From assembly GCA_021234535.1 (NCBI GenBank), contig CM037835.1, positions 4,154,001-4,218,000 on the forward strand: a DNA stretch of 64,000 nt, written 5' to 3'. Source of the DNA: Stichopus chloronotus. Its lineage: Eukaryota; Echinodermata; Holothuroidea; Aspidochirotida; Stichopodidae. Each line of letters begins with the position of its first letter. Position 1 is the first letter of the stretch. Shown here in pieces: positions 25,721 through 39,219 of the stretch. The position numbers were made by a program, and so were the translations under genes. Below the pieces are notes generated by a model that had not been told where the DNA came from, did not search any database, and was given only the letters and a program-made list of their open reading frames with translations.

Positions 25721-27923
25721 GTGAGTATAGCGGTACTGCCTTGTACCTGCACTCCCCCATAACTACCTGTTGTGAGATCAAACTGTGTGCCAATACCCCC
25801 TCTGCCCCCTCCCCCCCATGCATGCATGAGTTTTGCCTTTTTCATCAGTGTCATCCTGCTAATGTAGCTAGTATTGATCATGTTGTTATTGCCTGTCAAT
25901 GGTGTTGTAAACTTTTTGAGATAGCTGATTCACATTGACCACTGTGGAACACCTGTCAGCTTTTGATTCTGACAGATTAATTATCTGGGCAACTCAGTGT
26001 TAACCCTTACCCCACTCTGCAAAATTCAAGGCAGAAAAAAAAATTTTCATTGTCTGCAATGTAAGCTTTGAACCAGTGCCATCCTGTGACAATTGTGGCA
26101 AATCACAAGGGCTGGTGAGAAAGTTTAAGACCAAAGAATCTGAACAGCTCAAAATTGATGTATGGTCAGTACTTAATAACTCAGGGATCACTGGACTAAA
26201 AAATCTTTGAGGGTCATAGCGAGTTTGATCACTCCGTATTATCAAAACTTTGTCGTAATGAAGGCACTACTTAATATGCCACTTTAATAAAAAGGATGAC
26301 TGGGACCATACTTCCCCATTAGAAGTGGCAGATAGTTGTCAAAATTATGATTTGTTAATGCAGCAATGATGTACAGAAGTCACAAGTACACTGTCTTGCT
26401 GTAACAGTTGGAAGTATGATGATGAATCAATACATAAAATCTTTTTAGAATTTCATCTACCTGACCTGGATTGCGGCTTCTCCAGACATTAATCTACTTC
26501 TGATAGTTCACAATGAATTTAAACTTAAAATGAATGTAGGTCATCTCAACTATTTTGCTTAGTGGTATAGAAAGTTTCATAATGTGTTCAGTTTTTCCAG
26601 TGAAGTGATTTAGAGGCCTTTTGCATCAAATTTTGAAGCAATCACTTGGGTGAGGGAATTTCATGAACATGCCTTCCCTCCCTATGTTCTCTTTCCCTTG
26701 TATCTTTATTTCTCATCCATAGCCGCCCTACTATCTCAGACTCATGGAAATATATTTGAGACTACGAAATCAATTGTTGTCGGATTTGATCGGCTCTCTT
26801 GGAGTATTTTTGTTTGTAGGATAATATCAGGCTGATCAACTGTAAAGTTTTGTACTTTACAATATATGTTCATAAATTTCAAGCTCAACAAGTTGCATGT
26901 ATTTTGTCATGTATATGGAGATTTGTTTATCCCTGCATCTGTCAGTACAGTTCGTTGTGAATAATGCTTATATGCAGCCTTAAAATCATAGAGACATACT
27001 CGCTTAGAAAAATTTTCAATTCCATTCTATTCAATGCCAAAGTGCTTTGTTTTATACCCCTGTTCCCTTAAGTGTAGTGTGATTAGATTTCTTATTTTTT
27101 TTATCTTTATTTTTCTATGCATTTGATGTATTCTTTATGTATCCATTTTTTTTTAATCAACTTCTGAGAAAGTCAAAACTCACAGATAATTCCTACAAAG
27201 CAATGCAATTGCTGAATGGTCAAAACTTGAGTTCAAAGACAGTCCACAGATAGAATGGTTGTACTTCAGTTTTTGTAGTTTTTGCATCTAAAGTATTTAA
27301 TCTGGTAACTGATGTGTTCCTTAGCAACTTGCCGGTGCAAATGGCAGCTAACATGTCATTTTATCACCATTTGTAGATGATCATGTCACATGACCAAGGA
27401 CCTGCTGTGCACCATTCGATGGGTGACTGAATAAAGAATAAGGATGGAATTTTGAGCAAATTGATGAATTTAACTAAAAATGCAGCAGTTTCCAAAGTTT
27501 GTTGAATATTTGGAATGATAGACACATTTGATAATAAAGCAGTAGCAAAAAGTTGGCTTGATCATGACCGGTAGAACTACATGCCATAAATGTGGCAACC
27601 CTATTTCACACAGCATGTTCCCTTTTAGTTCACCCTGCAAGATTTTGTTCAAGCTACAGGGGGAGGGAGTTGGTAAAATATGATGTAACATCCGCTCCTG
27701 GCTCCTCCACACTCACCTGTCTAAAAAATCACCCCCCTACTAAATTTGTTAGTTGCCTTTTAATTTAAATTAGTTTTCTACAGGCTATATCTCGTCAAAA
27801 CAATTATAAAGACTACCCCCCCTTTGGACTTTTCTCAACTTTTTGGTTCGTCTTTGTGTTTTGTGAGGCCCATGGAGCAGAAAAGGAGTCAGTATTTGTC
27901 CTTCTCTCTGTGCGTTCTTCTAG
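25721..27923 (+). other. Intron 2 of the BAZ2-like gene
   Basis: A 2.2-kb intron, GTGAGT to TTCTAG. It is AT-rich, with a short C run (25798-25817). I see no repeat family or nested gene here. Confidence 0.7.
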
Positions 27924-28175
27924 AAATCACATTCATCTCCTACCGACCTGTCAGCAGGCAGTGCTGACAGTGTTTCACCATTGAACATGTCAATGGGGTC
28001 CAAAAAGCCAGGGACCCCAACCGCTTCCTCAAAATCAAAAGACCCCAGCAGCGACAGTGAAGTCAGTGCGCTGGAAGGGGAGGAACTTGAGCTTTCAGAG
28101 GGGGACGTGAGCAGCAAATCGGCCACAAATTCAGAACCCGATTCTGACGATGAAGAACTGGCTAAGATAGCAGAG
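27924..28175 (+). CDS. BAZ2B: BAZ2-like exon 3: acidic Ser-rich linker
   Basis: The exon lies between a polypyrimidine-preceded TCTAG acceptor and donor GTAACT; it is 252 nt and symmetric (phase 0 to 0). It encodes 84 residues rich in Ser, Asp and Glu, with clusters such as SSDSEVSALEGEE and EPDSDDEELAKIAE. Several Ser-Asp-x-Glu/Asp-Asp-Glu contexts look like CK2 phosphorylation sites (inference). BAZ2B carries a comparable Ser/Asp/Glu-rich region between its N-terminus and the MBD/TAM domain. Because both ends are phase 0, skipping this exon would keep the frame. Confidence 0.88.
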
Positions 28176-30107
28176 GTAACTGTATGGCTGATGGTGAAGT
28201 TTACAGGGAACTAACAATCTTTTTTTCATCACCAGCAAATCTAATTTATCAACAGTGTTAGTAGTAAACAAACCTTGTTACCTCATGAGAGTGTGTCTTT
28301 ATGTGTGCTGGGGTAGGCTGACAGAGCAGGCGGGCAGAAGTGAGCAAAACTGTCAAGCTCTTTTGAGAATCATTTCCAGAGTAAAATGTCCAAGTTAAAG
28401 TTAGACATGGAACTGTTGGATGATGCTAGTTTTGTCAGTATGTTTTTACTCCAGAGGAAAGAAACTGTTTTTTAACTAATGTTGTGGGTCTTCAGGGATT
28501 TTTAATCACTATGCCTGCCCTGTACAACACTGAGATGCTTCAGCATTGAAATTTAGTGTCTCATTGAGAGTATGTTAATCATTTTAAGCCCTCACAAATT
28601 GACCATATATGGTATTTTAGATCTAACAAATGAGGACTGGTTTCATGTGATTGTTATTCAACACCATCTGTTCCCTTCATATTTCTTGTGAAAAGTCCAT
28701 TGTCATGTAATCTTTTGTAATTAGTCAGCAATATTAGCCTACACTGCCCTTGGTCAAGACTTTCGTTAAGAGAAAATATGGGACATTGTTCTTCCTGTTT
28801 CCCCCCTTTTTTTTGTCTTTTTTTATTCACATGCCAAGACTAGGGAAGATGCCCTTTGCTGTAAACATTTCTCCTTTAAACTCAGCCCTTGCCCTCCCCT
28901 ACCCTAGACTCTGTCTGCTTGTAGACACCATGAAGCCTGCCATTGCCAGTTCAATGCCACCACAGTAATCCCTGTCTCTGTATGTCAGTGTTTTTAATCA
29001 TTTGTATGTCTGTTTGTCTGTTCATTACAGTATTTGCCTGCCTGTTCAAACCAAAGCAACTTAAGTTTTGTTCTAGACAAGTCTTGTTGTGCTGTATGGT
29101 CATATGTAAATCATGCCACGTGTAAAATGTTTACTTTTTTTCTTAACAATTGGTTGGAATTTTCCATGCTTGTCTCTCAATGCTGTGCTTGATATGACAA
29201 GAAACGTGTCTCAGTTTATGATTTTATTTCCTTTTTTCCCTTCTGTAGAATGTTTTAGTCAATGGATAAGTGCAGGTAACTTCAGACATGTCTACCCATT
29301 TTACACATTTCTCTGTTGAGTTTTCAGCAGAGAGTAATGAGTGAACATTCCCAAAGCCCAAACCAGTAAGATCTCTATCAGTTGCCAGGTGTCACAATTG
29401 AAATATGTTGGTGGTACATATGCTTGTAGTAAAATTTGCATTTGTTGTAACATATTTCTTTCACTAAACCACCATCCCATAGCAAAAACTTTTGTTTGGT
29501 ATTGTCTCATTTAGGATTAATGCACTTTTCATCCCTTGTTCTTGGAAACTGCTTGTGTCATGTGAACTTGCCAAATTTCGACTCTTAAAATGGCATATTG
29601 TTTTTTTTTCAATTTATATAACGAGCTTGGAAAAAAAAATGGACTGTCAAGAGAAAAGAAACTTTTGTATGTAATGTCCTCTATTGCTACTGTAGTGGAT
29701 TTACTTAGCTGAAAAGAAGATTGGTAACCAACACAATAGAAACCACAACAAACAGATATTTTTCTCCTTTTCCGGTTATGTGTAATATGGAGGGAACGCA
29801 CCTATTTCTTTACCTATCAAAGGAATACAGTTTATTCACCTGTCACATGTACAGTAGAATATTCCATGTAACTGGGGTGTAAAATTTCCTACAAAACTTA
29901 AGGCGGCACAAAATTATCATCGGTTACAAAAGTAGCTGAAAACCAAGATTGGACTAAATGCCAAAATACTCCATCTAAAGTTGTAACATTCTGTGATGAG
30001 TGAGGGGAAAATAAAAAACAAGCGTAAAGACACGATCAGGGACACTTGTCATTTCAATATTTAGTGGTATGATATCTCCATCTTCATCTATTCTTGGTGA
30101 TTTACAG
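28176..30107 (+). other. Intron 3 of the BAZ2-like gene
   Basis: A 1.9-kb intron, GTAACT to TTTACAG, AT-rich with T runs. I see nothing else in it. Confidence 0.7.
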
Positions 30108-30203
30108 ACAAAGAAGAACTTGGAAGCAAAACAGCTTGAGCTTCTCAGGCAGGCTGATAAGCTGCGTGAGGAACAGAGGGAGGCCTTGGAGAGGAAGCAG
30201 AAG
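30108..30203 (+). CDS. BAZ2B: BAZ2-like exon 4: charged helix
   Basis: The acceptor is TTTACAG and the donor is GTGAGA; the exon is 96 nt and phase 0 at both ends. It encodes 32 residues, TKKNLEAKQLELLRQADKL followed by REEQREALERKQK. This is highly charged, helix-favouring sequence with Leu spacing suited to a coiled coil. It runs seamlessly into the next exon, which begins IKLQREEEQRQ, and this supports joining the two across a 5.5 kb intron. Confidence 0.85.
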
Positions 30204-33200
30204 GTGAGATGGGAATTGTCACAACTTTGATCTGAAGAGTATTCTTTAACGTATGTGTCATTACCTGTAAATGATACCTCGAAGTCTCCGGAGCTGTTAT
30301 GTGTGTGCATATCTGCTGCCTGTGGAGATGTGGTATGAAGTTGAACACCACCACAATTTCTACTTTGTTCAGGAGTTGAAAGGAACTTAAAGGAAGGAAT
30401 CACATCATTAGTGATGTTTTCTATCAGTTTCTCTGTTAAAAGAAAATCTTTTCAAGGAGAGCAAGAAATATTTTGTAGTTAGCCGACAAATATTGGAGAG
30501 AAGGATCATTAAATTCTGCTATAAAGTGGAATAAAGTAGTCTGTGGCTTTTGAGCTTTCATGACAACTTTCCATTTCCTTTCATGGCTGTTAAACTTTAT
30601 TTAAGTCTTTCTCAGTGTGCACTTGTGGGTTTAAAGGTAATCTGTTAGTGGTTGACACTTTGCAACTTCAAGCTCAGAATGAAATGGAAAGCACAAGATT
30701 TTGGTGCATTTTCACAGACAGCGGAAAATCTCGTTGTAATACGCAAACCCATATTAGATGGAAAAAACAAAATAGTGTATGGGATTCTACGTAAATTTCA
30801 GATCAAATGTTTCATTTGTGGTGGTGCATGGGCCTTTCTGCAATGTATCAGACATTGACATCTGCTCAGTTTTACTAAGAAAAAACAGTTGACTCTGGGA
30901 AATGGAGGGTATTATGAAAAAGGGCATGGGAAAATGGGAAGATCAGAGAGCAAAAATGGCTAAGTGTAGTTATGAAATTGACTATTTACTCTGGAGAACT
31001 GCATCAGTTGTCGCATTGATACAGAGCCTAATGAAGTATTCGTTCACAGATCTGCTTTTTCTTACCAGATCCAAACATCAATTATCAGCAGTCTTATTTG
31101 TTGAAAAATCTTTCCAAAGATGATGACAAATTAACCTTCCTTCATGTCACCAATCAGGTGTACTTTTTTACATTTTTTTTAAATACATGCACATAGACAG
31201 GGCAGTATTTACAAACCGTCTGTTGCTCAGGGGGAGCTGATGCAGCTAGTTGGTTTTCAAGGTTGCCGTGAGTTGAGAATTTACGTCCAAGATAGGAGGA
31301 AGAAAGTGATTGGCTATTGACATAGTGGTGTAACTGAAGTGCAGTTTAGTTTTGATGAGTGTTTTACATTAGTGATGCGCACTGTGTACTCACAAGTGTG
31401 AAGGATATGTTTACAAACAACAGACTTACATGTCCCCAATAACTATTACACTCTAGATCTACCTTATGCACTTACCCAGTTGCTCACTCCTTTTGTTGGC
31501 TCGAAAAGTTAGGAAAGACTGAACTTTATTTGAAGTGCTTTTCTTTGAAAATCCGAATTCCAGGGTACCCTTTTTTTCGTGAAGTTAGGTAAAGAAAAAA
31601 AAGGGAAATAAATATGACATTTCATTTTGAGTGATAAATTGGCAAGCATACATCACCTCATACTATTTTAATGATACCGTTACAATCACCTGATGTGTTT
31701 TTCTGCAGACTGTTTGATTCACAGTTACTACAAACGAAATACCAGACAAAATCACAGACCTGACTAATGGTGTTTTCATTGTGCTAATTTTTTTGTACTT
31801 TATATGGGTCTCTTATATATCAACTTGCTCTCCTTCAGGAAAACTGTATGCAGGGAGAAAAAAATAACCCTAACCCATGGTAGAGACTATGAAAAAAATG
31901 AGAGTGACTTTTGCTGGTATGCTGGTTCATTGTCAACCCAGACCCTGAATATGATGTTTGTATTATATATTATATGATACTCAACTTCGTGAAAATTCAA
32001 TACATTAATAACTACAACAGCATACAATCATCTAGTTTTTTTTTCCCCCCCAACCTATTGCATTGAATGGTACTGACATGCATTACTGTGAAAAACGTCA
32101 CATGACTACTCCATTGTAGGTGTGTCACAACTGTTATATAAATTTTCAGAACTTCCCCCAAAAAACATGAGTTTTGTTTGTCAGGAATTGTCAGTAAATT
32201 CTGCTTGTAATGAATAGTGCTAACAACAGTTTTTAAGTAAGGTATGGATGAGTTCCTCAATGCGTGTAATGAATGGATAATCCATCTGGGAGTTCTGAGT
32301 TCTGTGTGAATTATTGCCATGGTGATAATATTCTGTTGCACTAAAGTTAAAAAAAATTGACAATCATAATTGTAACCATCATACAGCGAGACAGACTCAT
32401 AAAAATAAAACCTATTTATCAACCCATTAGCTCTCCTGTTGGGTTAGCTACGCTTTCTTGATTAAAAATACAAGACTACAGACAGTTATCAAATAGCTCT
32501 AATAATTGAGTACACGTTTGCATTTTCTACTATTTAATGCAAATTGGAGTAGATGAGTAGATTTGTTACATGGATTGCATTGGAAAAGATTCTAATATTA
32601 ATTAAACATTGCAGTTTTTTTATTCAATTGGTTCTTTAAGCTATGTTGTAACTTAATGACACCCTTTTCTATAAACCTCACATAGTGAACAGTCGTAATT
32701 CATGTAAATGACTGAATCATTAGATAGTTAATAAATACTGCCATCTTTAGAAGCATCATACTAAAGATAACTACTACACAGGGTTCACCTAATGGTGTCT
32801 TTCTGGCAGATTATCTACAGTGCCACTTTGCAACTACAGCCTATCATTTTGCTTCTTGGAAATGAGTTTCTCGTGTTGCATCTCTCTAAACCAGAAATTG
32901 TAGTTATTGAAATGTTGCAATCAGTGAAGAAGAATAGAAGCTTTTAGACACAGCTTGAAATTGAAATATATCAGATGAGTTGGGATTTCTCAGTTACTAT
33001 GATGCCAAAATAGGATTGGAGGCTATGTTATTTTGAGGAGGCATAGTACATAATTTATGACTTTTACCACAAAAGATCCGAGAAAATTCAACTGAGTCTT
33101 AACTGTCTGTTTTATTGGAAACTTAGTCATGGAAGGGAAGCTGCTGCTGGTAAATTGTCTCTGCAGGTGGTTACCATAGAAACCTGGCTGTCATTAGCAG

Positions 33201-35669
33201 CTACATACTTTGTTAATTGTTGTTTTTCATCCATTGTTTCTCTTTTAACTCCCTATGTTCATTCCATCTCTCTTCTCATTCTCTAGCCAAGTGATTCCGG
33301 TGACGAGGTTAGCATTAACATCAATGTCGCTCGTTCAGTCGCATGTCTCTGTGTGTAGACCAGCCAGTCCATGTGAATGTGGTAGAATAGTATCAAATAA
33401 GTAGCCATTCATCAGTCAAATTAGCTAGTAAATGACAGATTTCATGGTATTGTTTGGAGAATGGTGATCATCACCACCACATATCCACCTGATGACCGTC
33501 AAGAAACGAATTGCTATTGGTGAAGGGATGCTTAACGAGATTGACCGGTGTGATATGTCAAATTTCTGTGGGGGTTTGCTCAAGACTCTAGGGATGTCAA
33601 AACAATGGTTTGAATCAGCCCACATCAGAATCATGATTTGCAAATATGAGAAGAAAGTAACTGCTCTTGACATGTTTTTAAAAAATCAGAAGAAGATGAT
33701 TTCAAATACCATTTGAAGTGAATATTGTGAAATACTCACTCGAAATGAATGTGCACTGTAGTGAGGTACAAATGTTAGGAAGTTAGCTAAGAGTGAAAAA
33801 GACAGAAAAAAAGACAATTCTCTATGTACTGTTCTTCTTGTTGTTCTTTTGTTAACTACAAATTTTTTGTGAATATAAGCACTTTCCAAAAGTAATCAGT
33901 CCGATACCAGTAGCATTTCAGTTACGCTTGAAGGATGAATCTGCTACAGATTTTGTGCATGGAAATTTCAAGTGTTTTTAAAACAATTCAAGTCTATGTA
34001 CAAGATGTCAGTATTGATTGCTAGTTTACCTGTGATAAAGTGGAAAAAAATCAAGAAAAATACCAACAGTAATAAATTTAATCTGTTACATTGTCACTGT
34101 GTAAGCTTAAATTGTGGAAGGAGTTTTTCCTCTGTGTTTTTGCAGCATAGGATATATGTTTTGTATAGTTTTTGAGTTATCGTGAAACTGGTAGATAGGG
34201 GAAGACTAGTTCAAGAAACTAACCCATGGTATGGGATTGAAGAACAGATGGTAGCTTTAAGATATTTGGACAGTCTGAACGGGAGCCTGCCAGAATGATA
34301 GATAAGGAGGATAAATGTAAAACAGTGCCATGAAAATAATTGACATTGCTTTCAAAGAATATTGAAACATTTTGTAAAAATGTGAAGGCAGCTCATATCA
34401 CCATCATGGTCGTCAGTTTTTCCTTGGTTTTCATAGAACCAGCACTGAAAATTGAAATCCAACACTTAGAAAATGTACATGTAGTTAACACCATTAATCG
34501 TAAGCAATTACAGACTGCACGTAGAAATAACATCACATTTGGCTTTTTCCAAAAAGCTAGTTTTCATGTGCATGCAGTTACTGTCCTGCAGTTGTTTGAT
34601 TGGCTTCCACTCATGAGAGAAGAAAAAGGAAAAGAGCCTGATGGAATTTGTGTTTGGCTGAAAGGAGTCCTACTAAATACCACAATTGTTCATCTTTGAT
34701 TTTCCTTTTTTTCTTTTTGTGTTTTTTTTTTCTCCAGTTTTGAGTGATCCCTTATCCTTGCTTTCCTTATAGTTGCATGTCATTAACAGAAAGTAGCAAC
34801 CATACTAACAATGTTCTGTATAACACGTCTGCCACTATCCTTCATATCGTATGTGTGTGTAGCCAGGGGCTTTGTCAGGAATGCAAGCTCACTTTGAACA
34901 GGACAGTAAGCAAGAGAGGCAAGATCACCAGAGGGATGTCTGAGGATGTCATCATCAAGACTCTGATTATAGAACGGGGGGGGATGTTAATCAGCAATTG
35001 GACAGTTTTGATTTTCTTCCCAGTCTTTAGTTTGCATTGTGAAAGTTTGTCGTCTCATTGTCCCAAAATTGGTGATAGTTGAAAATACAGTCCTGCTTTT
35101 TGTTTTGATAATAAAGAGTTACCTATTGCAAACAGTGACTTCATCTTTGTACATTTCACATGAATCCTTTTGACAGACAGTGATCTGAATCATGGGATGG
35201 GAAAAACCGGACTGAAGCACTGTTTTCAGAATTTATTGCTTAATAATTTTCGTCATGTGTCATGCTCTATCATTCAACTAGGAGATCCATTTATGAACCT
35301 TTGGTTGTGCTTGTATCACTTACTGTAGATCTTTTGGTGTTCAGTCAGAATCAGTATGAAGAGGTATTCAGGTACTCTTTTGGTTTGAAGGCTAATCGAT
35401 TGCATTACTGGATGAGAAGGCAAGAGGGGAGGATGGGGGGTCTCCAAGGAATGAATGAACCAAATGCTAATTGAGTCATTGTCTTTGTGTTAATGGTCTT
35501 ACACATCTTGTTGCTTGTAGTTATGTGTTTGTGATCTAACCTCCCATGCATTGCTTTTCATGTTGGTGGCCAGCTCTGACATGCATATACCTGTAACACT
35601 GAAAAAACATTTTTGAGTCAGATGCTATGCGATGTTGACCCGGGACATTTGTTGTTTTTTGCCGCCAAG
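30204..35669 (+). other. Intron 4 of the BAZ2-like gene
   Basis: A 5.5-kb intron, GTGAGA to GCCAAG. Frames such as 33492-33716 and 34340-34699 lack similarity and splice support. Two exon-like islets (33287-33307 and 34881-34907) were considered and rejected as constitutive exons. Coding continuity of the coiled coil across this intron argues that nothing is missing. Confidence 0.65.
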
Positions 35670-36002
35670 ATCAAACTTCAGAGGGAGGAAGAACAGAGGC
35701 AGCATGAAGAGGAGCAGAGGAGACGGGTGGCAGAGCTGACAGCTCACTTTGAGAAGGAGATAAAACACCAGCAGTTTCAGCTGAGGATGCAGAAGACCCA
35801 CGAAGGAGGAGAGGAGTACCCTGTGAGGACCTCCAGCCGCCACCACAAGGAGGAACGAAAGGAGAAAAAGAAAAAGAGGAAGAAGAAGAAGTCCAAGAGC
35901 GGGATACTGGAGATGGGCAGGGAGGGAAAGATGAGGAAGAGAAAGCACCACCACAGCCACAGGGAACATAGAAAAGCAGCAGCCGAGGGCAAAGGAGATG
36001 GA
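35670..36002 (+). CDS. BAZ2B: BAZ2-like exon 5: coiled coil with Lys-rich tail
   Basis: The likely acceptor is GCCGCCAAG at 35661-35669. A second in-frame acceptor, CTTCAG, ends 12 nt further on and would remove IKLQ. The donor is GTGAGT at 36003. The exon is phase 0 at both ends and encodes 111 residues. The first half is a Glu/Gln/Arg-rich helix. The second half has runs of Lys and Arg (KEKKKKRKKKKSKSG) and then a His/Arg cluster. The basic runs would serve as a nuclear localisation signal or nucleic-acid contact (inference). No strict vertebrate equivalent is recalled for the basic part. Confidence 0.86.
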
Positions 36003-36836
36003 GTGAGTATCTACATTGGAGAATAGTGATGAACATGAATGTAGAGAAAGATTATAGGAACATCATCTCATTTAGAGGGAATGTTTGAGAATTTCTGAAC
36101 AATGTCCATCTAGAATGAGCTTCAGGTTTTGTAGTCCTGAAAGGAGTAAAAGTGAAGGAAAGTCTGCTGTTATTGCCATTAAAAGTAATAAGTTTGTTCT
36201 CTATCGTTTTAACTTTCTATAACAGGCACTTTTATTGTTGTTTTGTTTAGTAAAATGGTAGGCATCAGATAAAAAATAGAAATGTATGATTGTTTCACCA
36301 CTTTCTTGAATCATTGTAACAGTATTTAAATAAGGTAGTTATCGATACTAGGCACAGGGCGGTACCATGCAGTTGGAAGACGAGGCATACAGTTTGCAGG
36401 TCAAGGTCAAACAGAAATGGTTAACACTTCTCAGCAAGCATTCATGTTTGCTACCAACGTTAGGCTACTTAAAGCTGTTCCTGTTGACTCAAAGTGGTTT
36501 ACTTGGTTTCAGAGCTGTTGAATCAACATTTTTGTACATGTCCAGTTATGAGCACACATGATTTATAGTTTGCAGTAAGCAACATCAAAGATAATTCGCA
36601 AAGCACACATTTTCACATTCCAAAGTTTACTTTGAAATGTTACTTATTTTCCTGGCAGATATGAAAGAAAACACAAGATCACAGCTCTGAGTTGACTTTA
36701 CACGTAGTGCCACGAACCTACATGCATGATTAATGGTGATTGGTGGTCACTGCTTGGTCTGCAAAGAAATGTCACAAACACTATGTGAGATCATACCCCA
36801 TCCAGTTACATTTGATCCTCTCTGTTTCGAATACAG
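36003..36836 (+). other. Intron 5 of the BAZ2-like gene
   Basis: An 834-bp AT-rich intron, GTGAGT to ATACAG. I see nothing notable in it. Confidence 0.75.
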
Positions 36837-37038
36837 ACTCACCCTGAAGAGTCCACCGTAGACGATGATGATCCATACGGATCTGATCTTCCCACGATGG
36901 TTCCAAGGCCCTCTGTTGTCATGCACATCCCTGATTCGCAGCTCAGTGCCGCAGTTAACGGCATCAACCAGGAATCACCGGAGGAAGGTGGCCACTCAGA
37001 GAAGGTAGAAGGATCAGAGAGTGATGGGTCGCAATCAG
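36837..37038 (+). CDS. BAZ2B: BAZ2-like exon 6: acidic disordered linker
   Basis: The acceptor is AATACAG and the donor is GTAGGA; the exon enters in phase 0 and leaves in phase 1. It encodes about 67 residues beginning THPEESTVDDDDPYGSDLP and ending in a Glu/Ser-rich stretch with SESDGSQSG. It is disordered and acidic, with no recognisable fold. It is placed here because its entry and exit phases fit exons 5 and 7 exactly and the splice signals are strong. Confidence 0.83.
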
Positions 37039-39219
37039 GTAGGATGTCAGACATTCGGTGGTTAGAGAGGTATTTCCTGGTGTTAGAGTACTCACAAAAT
37101 CATTCATACAAACAAAGTTTACGTTTCCTCAGGTTCTTTTACCTTTTCAGATTTTGATCCGTAGTTGAAAGAATCTGTGTGTTGATGATATATATATGTG
37201 CTTCTCTGTGTGTGACAAGCATATAAAGCACTGAGTGTTGGATTTGACAGCTCTCCTTTTTATTCCAAGAAGCAGTAGAAAGAGGATTAGGTTTTTCAGT
37301 TTTTAAGTCCTTTCCAATTTACTATGTAGAGCAATTTTTTTTTGCATTGGTTTTCTCAATTGTTTATTTTTGTTTTCTACTCCTAAATTTCACATCATTG
37401 TTGTATGTTGACTTCACTACAGTTTAGTGTCACTTTCAGCAATGGTGTAAATTATTTGGTATATTGAATTTTGGGACTACATTTGCACACATGCATGTGC
37501 ATTGTACCAGTATAGAATATTTATCACTGTCAAAAATTGTGTATTCTGATTACATTTGTGGTTACTCACTAATCAGTGGTCCTTTTTGTCCAAATTTGTA
37601 AAAAATTAGATGGGAGTGTTCCAAAATAATTGTTAGCAAAATTGGGAACAAGTATTGGTAATGTATGAAGACTTCCAGTTTCTTTGTTACACCAATTTTT
37701 TTTTTTTTTTTGGCCCTTGTGTTAATGAAGGAACCTACGCAGTCACATCTGCATGTGTATGTGACCCCATTGGAATGTTAGGTGTGTGACGTGATGATTC
37801 AACAATTGAGTGCTCAATTTTTCCCAAATTTGGTGTGTACTTGTATCATATTGAGTAGATGTGCCCTATCGTTTTTGGTGCTCATATCTTGCATATTAAT
37901 GAGTGAGCAGGGCTTTTTGTCATTATTGGCATGTTAGGTATGTGGCTTGATAAGTCAATAATTGAGTGCTCAATTTTTGTCAAACGTAGTGTGTGCATGT
38001 ATCATATTGGGTAGATGTGCCCTATTGATTTTGGTGCTCATATCTTGCATATTAATGAGTGAGGGGGACTTATGTAAAATTCTAGATCCTAGCAGGCCCC
38101 TTCTTGACATGCTTTCAGTGTTGGGTGGTGGACCTCAGAGGGGCGTAGATGTAATGAGCCTTATTGCAATTTGCAGAATCTCTTCTTTAGGGCTGTAAAT
38201 GAAAGATTCGCAGCTGCTTGTGTTTCATAAAATGAATGGGATAAATGAAGTTACGTTGTATTTCCAGTTTGAGCTAACAAATTCTGCTAGGCTACCACAT
38301 CGCATAGCCCACCGTTTTTCTGTATTTTGTAGTTTGAAGCCCTCTTGCTTTATATTGTAGGACTCAACATCTTCAATTCATTGCATTAATTGAGATGGCC
38401 TCTTTGATATATGCAAAGGTCCAGCATATCATTTTACAGTATGTATATTTCAAGTACAAGGAAGCATAGTGCCCTCGGACTGTTATGAAATCATGCATCT
38501 GCTCTTACAGATTGTATGTAACACTGTTGGTCACATTAGTATTATGGAAGTGGTTCGGTCTGGGTGTTTGTCATGTATGGGGTCCAATGTCGGAAATGGC
38601 CCATATGGGCCATTTTATGAAATCATGAAATATGCTGCTTTCTCTACAGCATTTTATGTTGCAAAAGTGAGTGCTCATGGTCAGAAATGGGTCATATGGA
38701 CTATTGTACAAAATAATGCAGAATGCTCCTTTTTTTCATAATTTACATTTCTGTTCATCTGCACAAGGAACCTCAGTGCCCTTGTTTTTTATTTTGCAGT
38801 CATTTTAATGTGATTTTCTTTCTGTATGGTTGATATGTGGTTGTGTTCTGTTGGGGAAGAGGTTGCAGAAAACAGGGGTAATCATGTGTATCATCTTAAC
38901 AATCTTAATGACCAGCTAATTATCTAATATGCCAGCTCAGTCTGCTGGAATGTGATGTGTTTGTATCTGAATATTCATGTTCATGTCGTATAAATATACA
39001 TGAACAGTAGTACATACACCATATACGTGTGTGTGTGTGTCTGCTCACTGCCAAGCTGTGTGATATCTATAGCACTGCATGCCTCTTCTTTCCATCTTAT
39101 CCCTCCACCTCTGACAGCCTTTAAATGTAACAGTGTCTTAATTTTTGCCTCTCTGATGTAACCTTTGGCTACCTCATCATGTACCTACCATGTACCTTAT
39201 CCATCTCATCTTTTAACAG
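37039..39219 (+). other. Intron 6 of the BAZ2-like gene
   Basis: A 2.2-kb intron, GTAGGA to TAACAG. It holds the two-copy 156-bp direct repeat (37770-38063). A weaker pair sharing GGAAATGG(C/T)CCATATGG lies near 38590 and 38680, and a TG run near 39030. Confidence 0.7.
37770..38063 (+). repeat. Direct repeat, 156-bp period, two copies
   Basis: Copies begin TTGG(A/C)ATGTTAGGT at 37770 and 37926. Both contain CAATTGAGTGCTCAATTTTT or its near match, GTATCATATTG.GTAGATGTGCCCTAT and GGTGCTCATATCTTGCATAT, ending in TAATGAGTGAG. They are diverged at scattered positions, so this is an old local duplication. Confidence 0.8.

Noticed and set aside
33287..33307. Possible 21-nt microexon (PSDSGDE) in intron 4 between TCTCTAG and GTTAGC.
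   Set aside because: It is phase-compatible, but it would break a continuous coiled coil, the donor is weak, and no family counterpart is known. It may be an alternative exon at most.
34340..34699. 119-codon plus-strand frame in intron 4.
   Set aside because: No recognised similarity, AT-rich codon use like the intron, and no splice context.
34881..34907. Possible 27-nt exon (ECKLTLNRT) between TTTGTCAG and GTAAGC, and a longer frame beyond it.
   Set aside because: The peptide does not fit the helix on either side, the pyrimidine tract is poor, and exons 4 and 5 already join in phase.
35625..36036. Several long minus-strand frames opposite exon 5.
   Set aside because: They are shadows of a purine-rich plus-strand exon; the products are Leu/Ser/Phe-rich low complexity.
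38597..38612. 16-bp palindrome TGGCCCATATGGGCCA as a possible SRF (CArG) site.
   Set aside because: The core CCCATATGGG does not meet CC(A/T)6GG; it is probably just part of the weak local duplication near 38590-38700.
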